Assembly: GCA_035578155.1 (NCBI GenBank)
Contig: JAPWDM010000013.1
Span: 13,355,527-13,419,526 of the forward strand
Length of the DNA: 64,000 bases
Reading direction: 5' to 3'
Source of the DNA: Brachynemurus nebulosus
Lineage: Eukaryota; Arthropoda; Insecta; Neuroptera; Myrmeleontidae
In this document: positions 1 to 13,070 of the stretch, piece after piece
Layout of the letters: each line of letters begins with the position of its first letter
Numbering within the stretch: the stretch's first letter is position 1
Position numbers and translations under genes: made by a program
The notes under the pieces: generated by a model
Told to the model about the DNA's origin: nothing
The model's database searches: none
What the model saw: the letters and a program-made list of their open reading frames with translations, nothing else

Positions 1-350
1 TGCATAAGCGCGTTTGGCGTGGTAGTTGTATTTTGTTGTTGTTGTTGTTGTCCAGTTTGTTGAACAGTCGGTAACACTGAAGGTGTACCTTTATAAGGCT
101 GCTGTTGTTGAGTTTGTGGACGTCCAAGATCGGAACCGGTTTGCATTTGTTGTTGTGGTGTTTGATATTGGCTTTGGAATGGTTGCTGTTGTTGTTGTGA
201 CTGCTGCTGTTGAGTTTGTTGCCCGTACGCACTACTGGGGGATTGAAATTGATTCGTCTGCTGTTGATATTGTGTCGGCTGTTGGCTACCACCGATTGTC
301 CCCCCTCTCTGTGCGGCCCCTCTCTGTTGATTCTGCATTGTTGTTCGTTG
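1..350 (-). CDS. Glutamine-rich protein, N-terminal part, runs off left edge
   Basis: I do not recognise this gene. The minus strand is open from an acceptor-like site (TTGTTACAG at 359-351) to the window edge. The likely start is the ATG at 338-336; an upstream in-frame ATG at 371-369 also exists if no splice is used. The roughly 112 visible residues begin MQNQQRGAAQRGG and are about one third glutamine, written with mixed CAA and CAG codons, interspersed with Pro, Thr, Ser and Tyr. That is low-complexity, probably disordered sequence of the kind seen in RNA-binding or transcription proteins. The mixed codons argue for selected coding sequence rather than a pure triplet repeat. It could be a separate gene with the 5'UTR exon near 1250-1400. 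A 3' alternative exon of Rbp is less likely, because the obvious donor in the last Rbp exon (phase 1) would put this exon into a closed frame. Confidence 0.5.
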
Positions 351-371
351 CTGTAACAATCGGTTAAACAT

Positions 372-1249
372 TAACGAATGAATGTTAAGGTTTTTAATTT
401 TTTTTTGCGCGTATAAAAATGTGTTTGCGATAATTTTGTGTATGCTGTAGTTTGTTTTTTGAAATTTTTGAAAAATTGTTTTTGTATCATTTTTGTGTAA
501 AAATATTCAATTATAATTAAGTGCAAACAATTAAAAAGAGCAGCCAACATATAACATCAATTTATTAGTAAATTAACTAATAACAATAATTAATATTACC
601 GGCTGTTGTATTTTAAATTAGTATACAGTTTGAAATATGTAAAAAAAACTAGATAATCAAAACTTTACCAAGCGTACAAAAAGCGTATTTAAAACAAAAC
701 ATTATTCCATTCTGTATACTAATTAAAACAAGATTCAATATTTTGTTTCGTTCAATCGCACATTTAAATAAATTCAAATAGAAAAATATTGAACAATAAA
801 GTTCTATTAATAACTACGCTCTAAAATAAATTAACTTGCCAAACAACAATAAATACAAAACTTAGTAAGAATAAAAAAGGAAAAATAATAATAGCCAAAG
901 ATGCCCAACATTACATTAAAAAATTTTATATGCTGCGTTATAAAGTTTGTTGCGATTTATATTGAAATAGACGTTCATGGCTTATTATCGGGTTAATTAA
1001 TGGTGATTTATTCCAAATATGAAATAAATTTATCAAAAAACAAAAAAGTTAATGTTAAACGTCTATTTCACTACAATAAAGTGTGTAATATAGTAAAACA
1101 AATATCATCCTATTAGGTAAAATTGGATGATGTATTTTAATAATTAAATAAATTGGAACTGGTGAATATAATAATATTATATTTATTATTTTTTATTTTG
1201 GTGGAGTTCAGAGTAGTTCAGAGTTTAGTTTTAGTTTTTAGTTAGTTAC
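372..1249. other. AT-rich intron or spacer
   Basis: I see no gene in this stretch. The only structure is a short inverted repeat, GAAATAGACGTT near 962-974 and its complement near 1058-1069, which could be a very small MITE or a chance hairpin. Confidence 0.4.
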
Positions 1250-1395
1250 CTGCTGCTCGGTGGTTGAGCTGAGGAGTGTGTTCGGTGGCGAAACAGTAGT
1301 GACGGTGTTCGTGGTAGTGTCTAACTGAGAACAGGGGACAACAGGACAGGCATCTAGCAAAACAGACAACACATAGAAATACAGACAATGTTCAC
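1250..1395 (-). other. Possible 5'UTR exon of the Q-rich gene
   Basis: This is a block of higher GC in AT-rich surroundings. On the minus strand it ends in a good donor, GCAGCAG|GTAACT, with the last exon base at 1250. A TCAGTT arthropod-type initiator lies on the minus strand at 1328-1323. The acceptor at 351 downstream would join it to the Q-rich reading frame. No ATG frame runs through it, so it would be untranslated. The start of the exon is not defined. Confidence 0.3.
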
Positions 1396-3160
1396 TGTAT
1401 TTGAGATTTGCACTAGAGCAATTTTTATGTGGATGGATAAGTTAAAAAAATGGTTAACACTGATTTTGATTTTTGCGACAATGTATCTATCTGCGACACC
1501 AAAAAAATACTGACTGACTTTTGAACAAAGAGATGAAAGGATATCATTTTCGCCTAGTTAAATATTGTATAAATCACCTACATGGATTAATGTGTACACA
1601 AATTTGCAGCAAAATTGGAACAGTTGCCGAAACATACTCATACTACTAGTTTAGCTAGATTTACTATGTGTACAAATCATACTTACTGCTAAATTGTATG
1701 GGTTCTTTCAAAGGATTTTGTACTTTTTGGTAAAGAGTATTCTTATTTATTTGGAATATTTATACAATAAATCTAATTGCAATTACATTTACAAGCAAGT
1801 TATTAATAATGACAATAATTTATTAAATATATTTTAATAATTTTAATCGCTAAATTCTTTTTTTCATTATGAGAAAAAATTATAAAAAAGGTTTAAAATC
1901 AGAAATCTATCATTAAACGAAATCACCAAAGACATAGTTAAGTTTTTGAATAGTGGCATTGTTAAAACGAAAGAAACGAACTGACCTATTTTTGTTCAAA
2001 ATCTTTCCAACTTTAAATTTATTGAAATTTAGAAAAGACTCGACAACTATCAAAATTTATTTTAACGTACACACAAATTATTGCCATTTTAATATATTTA
2101 ATACGGTTGCTTGTTATGCAATAGAAAAGGACATATATTTGTTAGGGTGCCAACGTTTAGCACTATTAAGTGTTTTAGAAAGCTTAAAATATTCATTTAT
2201 CATATTGAAAGCATTATTTCAAATTACAGTTACAGTCAAAATGGAGGATGCACTGATTTCTTTAATTTTTACTAGTAGTATGAAATAATTATATTTGTAA
2301 ATATAATCAATCAATAATTATTATTGTTGATTGATTAAAATTTAAAAATGCCGCAATTTTTTGTTATTATGAAAATATATATTGAAATGAAACAGTTATA
2401 CATTTAATATTGATTTTATGAATGATTTATTATGAATTAAGAATTGATTTGATTATATGTACTGAGCAACACATAAATATTTCAAATGAATTTCTCAGAG
2501 TGCATCAGCCCACAAAACAGTGACAAAAAAAATTTACACAAAATTTACAAAAAAATAATGATACTAATTTACGCGACAACCGCGACGAATTCACAAACGA
2601 ACACGCACATCACTATATTGATTATTACTATTTTATATTTAATTAAAAGATCTGTACTTTTTCGAAATAAAAAGAGTAAAAATATTATAAAAATAAAAGT
2701 TTACAGAAAAGATAATTTAAAAAGGTAGAAACGAACAAAACTAATGTTATGAATGGTCCTGTTGATATTCTTTATGGAATCATTGTAGCTTGTTGTTGTG
2801 AACAGAGCTATTAATTAGTTGTGTCCAGTATCTCTGTGGTCTTCAATTAAAATGTTAACGGAATTTTAGTTCTGAAATTTATTCGTATTATTTTATTGAG
2901 AGTTATGTCAGTAATAAAAGGAAGTACCTAGACCCGATTTTTAATTAAAAGTGTCCAGTGTTGCACCCTAAGAATTTCAAATTATTATTATTTTTTAAAA
3001 ATTATTATTATAATTTTTTGTTTTGTATAAAAGTATATATTTAATTTTGTAAGTATTATTAAATATATGCTTGCCAAAAAATATAAAATTATAAAAGTAC
3101 AGTTCCTTTATCTCGTAATCTATTGTTTATTGTATTTTTATTATAAAGTGAATGCTTTAT
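1396..3160. other. AT-rich intergenic DNA, nothing recognised
   Basis: The open frames here are short, AT-driven and lack recognisable domains or exon signals. I find no inverted termini or tandem arrays of note. Confidence 0.4.
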
Positions 3161-3169
3161 AATAATGCT

Positions 3170-3925
3170 TGAGTGTACTCGTGTTGAAGTGTGCGTGTTT
3201 ATATTAAAATTTTGTGTTTGCAAACAGATCATTGATCTGAGAAATTTATATGATGTGATTGCCTATACATAGACAGTTGATAAGTGTTTTCGTTGTAAAT
3301 TAAAAATAAAAAACGCTGACGCCTGACCAAACAGACAATGGTAAGACTGGTAAGAGACAGTGGTATGTACGCCGTACAAAATGCCCATTGTATTAAAAAA
3401 AAATCGTCGAACCTCCCCATAAATCTGGATCTGATATCAAATCTTGAGACTTGGTGGAAAAAAATCGATGTTTGTTCTGTATTCTGTAGTTTGTACGTAA
3501 GTTGTACAAAAAGAATTGTTGATAGTTGTAGTGTGAATTGATGTAGTGGTAGCGGTGTTGTGTATCGACTGAGTTTGAGTGTTCGAATTGTTTGAGTACA
3601 GTACAATACAGTAACAGTACAGTAGTTACACAGTTGTACAGAGTTATAAGAGCTTCAGAAATAAAATTGATAGCGACAGATACATAATATTAAAAAAACA
3701 CACGTAAATGCGTTTATTGTGCACGTTCATGAATTCGAAGGACATTCAGTAAGAAGAGTATTTAAAATAGTAAATACATAATAATAGATTATAGAGTTTA
3801 TATGTATAAGAAGAGAGCTAGAGAACGCATCCAAGTGCACGGAACACACTGAATCACAAGGAAAGCCTGCACCAAGACTGATGCACCTTGGTCGCAGCCG
3901 GCTATGAGTGAGAGTTAAGTAGTGA
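3170..3925 (-). other. Rbp: Probable 3'UTR of Rbp
   Basis: This follows the Rbp stop codon and has mixed composition rather than pure AT. A minus-strand AATAAA lies at 3718-3713, about 210 bases past the stop, and would be the first usable polyadenylation signal. The short plus-strand frame at 3338-3541 has no recognisable domain. The true 3' end is not determined. Confidence 0.4.
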
Positions 3926-6900
3926 TTAGTGAGCAGGCTCACTGACTCCTACTCGTTGATAGTCACCTGTCTTTGTCCCACGTGGGGCGGATCGTGAACC
4001 TGGTGCAGCACCTGGCGGTATTCCACCAGAGGTTGCTGAAGACGGTGACATGCCTACTGGTCCGTCGCCCACACCCCTTGGCGGTGGTGGTGGTCCACGT
4101 GCTCCCGGCCCGTGACCCCGTCCACCAGTACCAGTGCCACCACTTCCTGCACCCCCAACTCTTTGTGACCGTGGCATGCCACCAGCCCCTGTTGATGATG
4201 CTTGTTGCATAGCACCGCTGCTAGTACTTGTAGGACCACTACCTTGTGGATATTGATCGGGAATTTCTGCCAAGAAGTTGCTGGGTACAAGGCCACGGAC
4301 GCCATCGAGCTCTCCCATGTAGAATCCATCGTCATCCATTTCACCATACACATTGATTATCGAGCCCGTGGTGAAGCTTAACTCCACCTGCAGTAGGGTT
4401 ACATACTAGGATAGCACTAGGCCGTGCAACAGCGCAACTACTTGTTTGCTAAATTTCATTTCATTACAGAATTGTACAAAACCAAAGGAAACTCAATATA
4501 ATAAATAGTTAAAAAACTTAAATACTGAAGGTGAGGTCAAGAAACTTATTAAGTAGTATACTGAAAATACCTTGGCTGTAATAGTTAGCTGTTTCGAGTA
4601 GGAGGAAGTTAGAACAGTCTAGGACTCTAGGTACTAAACAATCCGTTGCAACAATAACGTTTTGTTGGGTATTCTCAACATACTCTCATCCAGTGGAATA
4701 ACTTCATTTTTAATTTATACGTGTTAGATAAATACTCTGGTTCTAAATTTTGCGACTACTAAAAATTATAAAGAAGCTCTTTCATGCATTCTGTTAAGAA
4801 ATGGCTTATGTAAGTAAAATTTGGATGAAAATGTACATTGTTTTTAGAGATTATTTGCATTCTATATATACGTGTAGTCTGAAATTTGAATAATATGATA
4901 CTTTGAGACATGTTATGTTCCTAGCTGAAATGTTATATTTTCATCCGATATAATTTGATTGTTAATAAAAATTAAAAATTGATCCTACGAATAATAATTA
5001 ATAAAAGAAACATGCATTTCTCTATTTCTATGTATTAATTAAGTAATGTTTCCTATGGTTTTATACATCCCTCATTTGAAATATCAAGATCTTTGGGTTA
5101 ACTATTTTAAATTTATGTGTGTATAATATTCTATCCAAAAAAATGTTTTAAGAACAAAATGTGATTAGTATATTTTGCATGTGCTCTTTATTTGTTAAAA
5201 ACTAAAAAAATTTGTTGTATTTAATTTTAGAAAGGAAAAAAAATTTCAAAAAATCATATGGGGACTAGATTAAAATAAGTTTGTGTTTAAAAACTGTGCA
5301 ACAGTAAGAAATGTTGAGAAGTCTGCCATTGAGTTCTAGTGGAACTATAATATTATACTAAAGATATTTCAATGTATTTTTTATGTTTCTGTTAAAGAAT
5401 AATTTTAGATCTTGATTAATCTTAGATCTTGATATTTTTTCTTTTCCGAAAAAATTAATTTTGAATAAAAATTGTAGCTACAAAATATTCATATTGACTT
5501 ACCTCTGAATCAACATTAGGACTTAACTCTTGTGGATCGTAGTCGTACAGCGCTACCATTTTCTTAACAGGCATATTTGCATAAATATCACCCCAACGGT
5601 CGCGATCATTTGTACGTGGACCCTCCACTTCCATAACCATATTATGTGGTACAAAGCCTCGCCTTCCACGGCATTCACCCCAATAAAATCCATCGGGGTC
5701 TTTATCACCCCAAACCTGTTATCAAAATTAAAAAAATTATTAACTAAAATTGAAAAAAGCTTAATTCAGATAGACTTTACGTACTTTTATTGTATCTCCT
5801 TCGCTGAATGGTAATTCTTCGTCACAGGCATCAGGATTTGGCGACATCGTTGTTGGATCGTAGTCGAACAAAGCGACAAACCATCGGGCTTTCTTGGGTG
5901 CAGCTGGCGGTTGACCTTGATCGCCAGGTCTGCCTGCTTGCTGTTGTGGAGGTGGTCCCCTTCTGTTTTGTGGCATAGCGGCACGTTGATTTTGAGGAAC
6001 GGGTTGTTGTTGAGGTTGTTGCTGGTAATACTGCTGCTGTTGATCTTGACGAACATGAGGCGGCGCTCCTCGACGATCTTGTGGCATGTTACCTCTCTGC
6101 TGTTGGTAGTGATGTACACCACTTTGCCCTTGTGGTTGCCCTTGATGATGTCCCACGCGACCGCCGCGACGTCCGTCCATGTAGTCATCTTCAGACATTG
6201 GTGCTTCTGATGCAGAATCTTTAGTTATTTCTGGAAAGGTAGTGGGAATAATAATAAAAGGCACAGAACCAAAATAAAAATTACACTTGTGCCGAAGCTG
6301 CTGATAAACAGTATTTGGTTCTGTGACGGGATACACATAAGTTTTGATGGAAGATTCTTTTGAATTATGGGAATTAACCTTTTCCATGTCGAACGGGTAA
6401 GTTATTAGTTACTACATAGTTATTTAGTTTTATTTTACTTTTTATTTAAAGAGAAATTCATTTATGACATAAAAAGGTTAATTATAATCGTGCATGTGTA
6501 TAGAAGTGCGGTTTGCTTTAAGCTTCTGAAACAAAACAATTTTAAACTTACATACAAGGTGTATTCAACGATAAATTAAGACCAACCTATTTGTGGTATT
6601 CCAGTTCCTTGAGGACGGTGATGCATTTGACCTGAGGGATAAATTTCCTTATCACTTAGATTTTCGTCGTGTTCGATAACTTGTTGAGGGGCTCCCGTTG
6701 GTCCGCGTTGCTGAGGTCTCATATGTGGAGGAACTCCGCTATGTGGCTGTCTTTGTTGTCTTACGAAACCTCCTCTCAAAACAGCCGGCGGTATTGGTGT
6801 TGGCACAGAGTCGGCTGATTGGCTGTCCCGTGCTTTTGTTCGTACTGTAACACATCTGGGATTAAGTCCTAATAATTTTGATATATCAATCAGTGCATGA

Positions 6901-8490
6901 TCGCCAGTTGGTGAATCTACATCAGTAACTTTCTTTCCGTCCGCATAAACTGCGTAGCCAGTTACTTGACCAACATTTGGATGATGTGTTGTTTGAACTG
7001 GCTGCCAAGTGACTAATAATGTGCCATCTTGGGGACCTGGCTCGACCATAATGTCGGCAGGTGGGTCTGGTAGACCTTTTGGTAATGTACGGAAATCAGT
7101 GTGTGCAGATGCGGGACTTGGCGGTTCCTCTCCTGGTATAGCAGGTTGTGTTCGAGTGTGTTTTGCTCGGACAGTTACGCGATATTGTGTGTTTGGGGTT
7201 AAGCCGGTGATTGTATGCCGATACACACCAGGTTTTACTGTTCTAACTTCCACATTGTTTACGCAAACTACATGTTGATGATTTGAATTGGCAGGCAGCC
7301 AAGAAATTACTGCCGAAGTCGAAGTAATATGACTGGCACGTACTGCTGTTGGTCCTAATTGTGCCGTATCACGTCCAATCACCATAGTACATGCTGCGTC
7401 TCGCGACGTTCGACGATTTGCTGTTACTGAGCGTACACTTATTCGATGTGGCTAAGGAATAAACAAGTACGATGATTACTTAATTACTTACGGTAACTTT
7501 CAGTCCATACAATAAACTCACTCTATTACTATCCACGCCTTCAACCAGTGCTCTAGTTCGTTCTGAGGCTTTTACCGTTGCTTTTAGTACACCATCCACA
7601 TAGACATGATAACTTTCCACTTGTGAGCCTGGTTGTCCTGGTTCCGGTGCCGCCCAACTAATCAGCACACTTTTGTTCAGTTGTCGTTCCAACGTCAGAT
7701 TTCTTGGAGCACCCACTAGCACCGAGAAGAAGAGGTCGTCAGCTGCCAATATTTGCAGCATGCGCTCAATCAGTACTAACTAATAACTACTAGCTGGCCC
7801 AAACTATTGAGGGGCCAAAAAAGAAGCAAAACTACAAACCTTACAAGAGATGTGTTATTTGAAAATAAGTGCATATATTATTGAAAATAAAATTATGCGC
7901 AACGGCAGGTTATTAAATTGTAATCAAATTGTGTTTTAAATAAATGTTTTGAAATCGATGGTAGAGTAAAATTAATAGTATTAGCAAATGCATCTTTTTA
8001 AAGTGTTAAAGGAAAAAATTGTGTTAAGCTTGCCACCTAATTTTGGACTGTTATTTGTTGTCTTTCTATAGCAATAAAAAAAGTAAATTTGCAAATTAAA
8101 ATTTATACTATATTTCAAAGCTATTTTTTAAAATATTTTACTAAAATGAATATGTACATTATGAAGCCTAATAACTTATTTGGTGATTGAAACGTTTAGA
8201 ACGTTTGATTTAGTTCTAAAAGAATTTAAAAAAAGGCTTGATCAAATGTAACTTGTTTATTTAAATAATTATTTACATATTATTTCTAGATCAGGTGTTG
8301 ACAAACTCGTTAGTTAGAAAAACCAGCTACAATAAGAATGACGAATTTCAAAAAGCCGCGAGTTTTGGTTTCTACTTTTACATTTTATTTGAAATTAAGT
8401 TAGTAAAGAAACGATAATTAGTTAAGAGACGACTTATTCAAACTAAAATACGGTGTCTCAAAAAAAAAAATAAAATAAAATAAAATAAAA

Positions 8491-8525
<35 letters not shown>

Positions 8526-11259
8526 ATTCAGAAAATTTTGGTGAGTCCGGCACATGACTAACAGTTTTTACTCTTCACTTGTGCTGTGATACCATACTAC
8601 ACATTTATGCCTTTCTAGCTCTTTTAAGCTATTAGTTAGAGTCTAACAATTGGGTTAGAAAGGAATCAGCGTCAATATTAAACGGAGCAAAATTTAATTT
8701 TTTGCTGTTTGCCTTGAGAGGGTTCTCATGAAAGCTAAGATAGACTTATTTATTTTGAACTGATCAAATCGTTCACTACAGTCATCCTTCAATGCTCTGA
8801 TTAATTTTTTGAGCGGAGCTTAAAGAGCTGCATGCGGCTCATGAGCCGTGGTTTGTCGATCCCTGTTTTAGGTTCATATAATAAATATATTTAAAAAGAG
8901 ATTTTAATCTTTTAGAACTAAATATGAAAACTTTTAAAGCTAATTTTTGATAATTATTCAGTTTTCGTGATTAGATAATGAATTAATGTAAATGGAAAAC
9001 ATGCACTAATCTGATTTTAAAAATGTTTTAAATTTTGTAAAATAAAAGGTTTAGCAATGATTACTTGCTAGATATATCATGCCTTTTAAAATATGAATCA
9101 TTAGAAAATGTTAAATGTATTTGTGAAGTTTTTGATACTATTAATATCGTTGTACTATATTATATCATGCAAATTCTCTGTTGAAATATTGTAAAAAAAT
9201 ATATCGCAACCCTTTCATTTACAGAAAGATCAAATGCAGGTAGATGACCTCATTGCTATGATATAAATCACGAATTCATATGGATTTCGTAATAGCTACG
9301 AAATCCTAAACATGTATTTTTAAAGCAGCATCCACATTCTCGCGAAGTTGACCGAAGTACGAGAGTGTAGACGGTTGCTTCGCCAACCTCAGCTAGGAAC
9401 TTCGACGAGGAACCTCGTCCTACTTCGGCGAGAATGTGGTTGGTCCATAAAATATACAATATTATCAACAGATCATAAACCTGTTTATGAAAATTAATAA
9501 GTCATTATGAATCATGCTTTAATTGTATAAAAAAGTTGCTGTATTGAAGTATTCATTGATTTTATATTATTTAAAAATATAATTTTATTGTATTCAAATT
9601 AATATTGAAAATATCACCTTGAGCATCAACAGTGTCATCCTCGGGTTCCTCGTTTACATCGGATAATTCGCAGAGTCGTTGTACGTCTGCAGCTAACATT
9701 TCAGCTGATTCTTCCTCCCTTAACGAACTCAAAACGGCTTGATGAAATTCTAATAAATCATCACCGACCAAACGTTGTGCAAAATGTGCAGGGACCAATC
9801 CTCGTCTGCCATCCAACAATTCAGCATCCAAATATGCTGCACCAGGTTCACTCCACACTAGTAAATAATCGCCCGCCTGTACGGCAAGCTCATCCTCTGG
9901 TGCATCCGGATCTGGCTCGTATGAAAAACGTGCAATGTAAACCGAACATCGACCTTTGCCGGGAATATCTAGCATGTCAACTTGGCCATCGGACACCCCC
10001 CAATCACCGCTAATGTCCGATAAGCCGGTATGTATGGTTGGCCGTGACAATGGACGATCCCATAAACTGGGAGCATGTGGCGTCACTGGCGTTGGTACAC
10101 GTCGACCCAGTTCGGCCTCTTCCAGTGGTTTTAATTTGACTGTCATTGCTGGTGAACACCACTGTGTGGCAGCTAAGGGATTTGAAAACGATACATTATT
10201 ATTTAATATAGAGGATGTTGGATTCGTTAGACTTGTATATCCTAATGAGCTACTTAGAGTACTCGTTAGAGGATTGTTAAATGTTGTATGATTTGCTAAA
10301 GCTGACGTGTTCGTGGCGCTGAATGGTAATTGGCTCGTTAAACCCACTGAGTTCCCAAAGGTGCCCGACGTATTGTTACTGAACACAGTTGATTGTTGAT
10401 TCGTTAAAGCACTTGTCATAACGTTACTGTAGGGTGTTGGATTTGTTAAGCTAGGGATAGGATTCACAAACGAGGATGCGGCTCCACTGGTCGAATGACT
10501 TGTAAATGAAGTCACCTGATTTGGAATCGTCATTGTGTTTACTGTTGTTAAAGCTGTTGATGTGAGGTTTGTCCCTGGTAATTGATGACTGTATGGTGGA
10601 ATTGTACTTCCAATTGTGGTTACTGTAAATTGTGGCTGACTGTAATAACCTGATGTAATGGAAGTTGGAGCTAAACATGTGGCAGGTGCATATTGGTAAG
10701 AAACGTTTGGTTGACCAATAATGTTGCCCGCTGTAGATGGAGCTGTCCCGACGAGACTAGTTGATGGAAGTGGTGATACCGGAGCACTAACAGCAGATGT
10801 TCCATAAACAGTTGGATCTAGAGAACTAGCGGTTGGAGCACTCATTCCCCACTGACATTCGGGTGCACTTAACGTTGTGGATCGGCTATGTTCCAATTCA
10901 GCTAAGATACGATTATCTTGTTCGATTTTTGCCATTATTCGTTCGATTTCGGAGCCTTGTGAATGGCCATGGCCCCATGAAGATGATGTTACTGTTGTTG
11001 TATTAACTGGCGCTGTTGAGGTAGTTCGTCTAGATGATGCTAACTCTAATTGTAACTCTTCCACCCGCACTGTTTCTAACGCAACTTTTTTTTCTAACTC
11101 CCTTACTTTCGATTGCCTAGCTTCCAACGGGTCCGTAGAAGTCGTTGAACGTAAATTGGACAACGCTTCCGCATATTGCCTTTCTAGGTCTGCACGTCGA
11201 GCTTCAGCCTGTCGAAGCTGTGCTTCTAATTCTACCACACTAGCACTACTGGTGGACAT
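3926..11259 (-). CDS. Rbp: RIM-binding protein (RIM-BP), six coding exons
   Basis: RIM-BP is a presynaptic active-zone scaffold whose SH3 domains bind PxxP motifs of RIM and voltage-gated calcium channels, placing channels near release sites. Exons on the minus strand: 11259-9618, 7715-7522, 7451-6587, 6230-5785, 5715-5503 and 4387-3926. All junctions are GT/AG and all phases match, giving 1273 codons plus TAA. Domains: N-terminal heptad-rich coiled coil (about 5-80), Ser/Thr/Asn-rich linker, SH3-I (about 438-498, [17 protein letters not shown]), three FN3 domains (about 550-870), a Gln/Pro/Arg-rich linker, SH3-II (about 1016-1076, [18 protein letters not shown]), SH3-III (about 1101-1161, [17 protein letters not shown]) and a Gly/Pro-rich tail. 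SH3-II and SH3-III are each split by an intron just before the conserved turn. The start ATG has an in-frame TAA directly upstream. Family members range from about 1000 to over 1800 residues, so alternative exons may be missing. Confidence 0.93.
4388..5502 (-). other. Rbp last intron
   Basis: This 1.1-kb intron separates the two halves of SH3-III. The donor is TCAGAG|GTAAGT and the acceptor ends CTACTGCAG. It is AT-rich and I recognise no exon or repeat in it. Confidence 0.7.
8292..8865. mobile_element. hAT-like MITE in Rbp intron 1
   Basis: The left end reads CAGGTGTTGACAAACTCG and the right end reads, in complement, CAGGGATCGACAAACCACGG, which is the CAG..CTG style of hAT termini. Flanking 8-mers are TTCTAGAT and TTTTAGGT, a degraded 8-bp target duplication (6 of 8). 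There is no transposase frame, so it is non-autonomous. It holds an AAAAT/AAAT microsatellite. Confidence 0.55.
8461..8527. repeat. (AAAAT)n/(AAAT)n microsatellite
   Basis: A poly-A run passes into AAAAT pentamers and then about nine AAAT tetramers. It lies inside the hAT-like element of Rbp intron 1. Confidence 0.9.
9325..9447. mobile_element. Short GC-rich MITE, copy 1 (Rbp intron 1)
   Basis: The ends are inverted: CCACATTCTCGCGAAG near 9332 and its complement near 9424-9440. The GC content is well above its surroundings. A second, longer copy with the same terminal CACATTCTCGCGAA and GTTGACCGA words is at 14388-14546. Confidence 0.6.
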
Positions 11260-11530
11260 TTACACACAGTACACACAAAGGGACGGACGTGCAGCACTTG
11301 GTTGTCCACCAGGACACCACACAACCCACGACGATGGTGACAATTATGACGTTATGGTCGACGCCTCGACTAGGCTACAGACGAGCCGATGTAGGTCACA
11401 ACAGCCGGTATAGAACAAGGGTGGCTGGTGGACGACGCATCGATCGTCAAGGCACTCACCAGAGACGTTCACAGAGTGTATTTAAATCAATATGCGTACG
11501 CACCCGATTCATTTATCACAGCGCAGCGCA
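11260..11530 (-). other. Rbp: Probable Rbp 5'UTR and leader intron
   Basis: Composition is GC-richer than the flanks. On the minus strand a donor-like CTCTG|GTGAGT lies at about 11461 and an acceptor-like TCGTCTGTAG at about 11373, so a short leader intron may be present before the coding exon. No open frame extends the protein upstream of the ATG. The transcription start is not identified. Confidence 0.35.
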
Positions 11531-12646
11531 TCATGCGTAACAACCACTCAATTTAAAGGTTAAATTAAACAGTTCACTGTCCGAACCGATATTTTATCTT
11601 ACTATAATAAAACAGATATATAAATTTTTATTTTAAAAAAACTAATTGATAAAAACATGTCAACTTCGTATAAGTATTTAGTCAGATTTTAAAATCTATT
11701 TGAAATTTTTTTAGCTTTAAAATCGGCTTTCAAAAGTTTGATAATAGTATTTGCACATTTTTAAATTTCAGTGATAATTTTTTTGAATTTAAAAACTCAT
11801 TTCCGTTTCTATTGTTCAATAAAATAAATTTCCAAAAAATTGAGTAACACTAAATTAACTATGTACTTATATGAAACGGTAAGTATGAGAGTAGATACAA
11901 TGTTTCTAATTTTCTTTTCACTTTAAGTACTTTTCTCTGTAGTAATCACTAAGAGCATGTCATCTTCATTCTCACAATACGCTAGTACTTTTATTTTATG
12001 TCATGATATTAGCTTATTAATCACAATTAATTAAGAATTTAAGTATTAAGACTAAAATTTTTAAATTAGCTAATTAGAAGAACGTTTAAACATTTCGAAC
12101 ATTCTTAATATTAAAAGATTTATAAATCTTTTTAATTAATTTTCACTTGTTTAACTCTAAAATTTTATTTTTAATTGTTATCTTTTGTGCTAATTTTTAA
12201 TCATTATCTATGACGTAATAAAATCGAAAATATTAGCAAAAGCAATTATTAATATATTTGAGTTTTCGAAAGGCAGTTTAAAGTTGATAGGCATATGTAT
12301 GCATACTGTACTATTGTTTATTAATATCTGAAGCTCTGAATTACTGTGAAAATTGACATGCGCAAATGTACTGATTGAACTAACTGTCATTTTTCGGTCG
12401 TATGAAATATTTTAAAACTGATTTCAAAGAATCCTGATACTGAAACGGTTAGGTAGTATAAAATGTATAAAAGTACTTATAACTTCATAATTTTGTTATA
12501 TAAAACTGAAAAATAGTATTAAAAAACAACAATTTTAGAATCTGTGTTAATATTGGGAGCGCTGGGAAATAATTTTAATCATCATCGTTTCGAACAATTT
12601 CCAGATAATTTTAGTATAAAATGAATGAAAATATAATTTGACTATA
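11531..12646. other. AT-rich intergenic DNA, nothing recognised
   Basis: There are no supported frames, repeats with clear ends, or RNA genes. Confidence 0.4.
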
Positions 12647-13070
12647 CAGAGAAACCCCTTTTTATGCGGAGTTGTTTTAGGACTTGCATAAAAAAAGCAC
12701 AAAAGAGATTCGCGACAAATTGTACAAAAAAGAAAAAAAACTTATGTGGTGTATTGGGATCGCATAAAAAATATTTCATAGAAAATACATAATGCAAAAC
12801 CTCACGATTTCTCTAGAAATTGTTTTTCTAAACAAGATAAACAATTAATTTATACATGGAAATATTTTTAAATAAGTAGGTATATTATTTCATTATTATA
12901 AATAATGAAAAATTGCAAGGAAAAGAAACTGAATGATGCATATGTAAAGAAACTGAATGATGCATTATATATTTACCTAATGTCGTGATAAAATGCGTTA
13001 AAAACATCTTACCGCAAATTAATGTTCAAATTTCCTACTTTTTTAACCGCATTTTAATTTTTGGAAACAT
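12647..13070. mobile_element. CGCATAAAA-type MITE, copy 1 (right end unclear)
   Basis: It starts after a TA with CAGAGAAACCCC and a Y-rich TTTTTATGCGG stretch, then repeats the words CGCATAAAAAA and CACAAAA. The same body words occur at 26382-26860, where both ends are clear, and at about 59935-60230. The right end here is degraded. Confidence 0.45.

Noticed and set aside
26..367. Plus-strand frame rich in Val and Phe
   Set aside because: It is the antisense of the Q-rich frame; CAA/CAG repeats read backwards give TTG/GTT codons.
3973..4353. Overlapping frames in the last Rbp exon
   Set aside because: They are shadows of the SH3-III and Gly/Pro-rich tail frame, which alone continues the family sequence.
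8820..8865. GC-rich GAGCCG-containing segment as a promoter
   Set aside because: It is the terminus of a hAT-like MITE with inverted partner at 8292.
10877..11413. 178-codon plus-strand frame
   Set aside because: It is antisense to Rbp exon 1, which has clear coiled-coil and SH3 coding on the minus strand.
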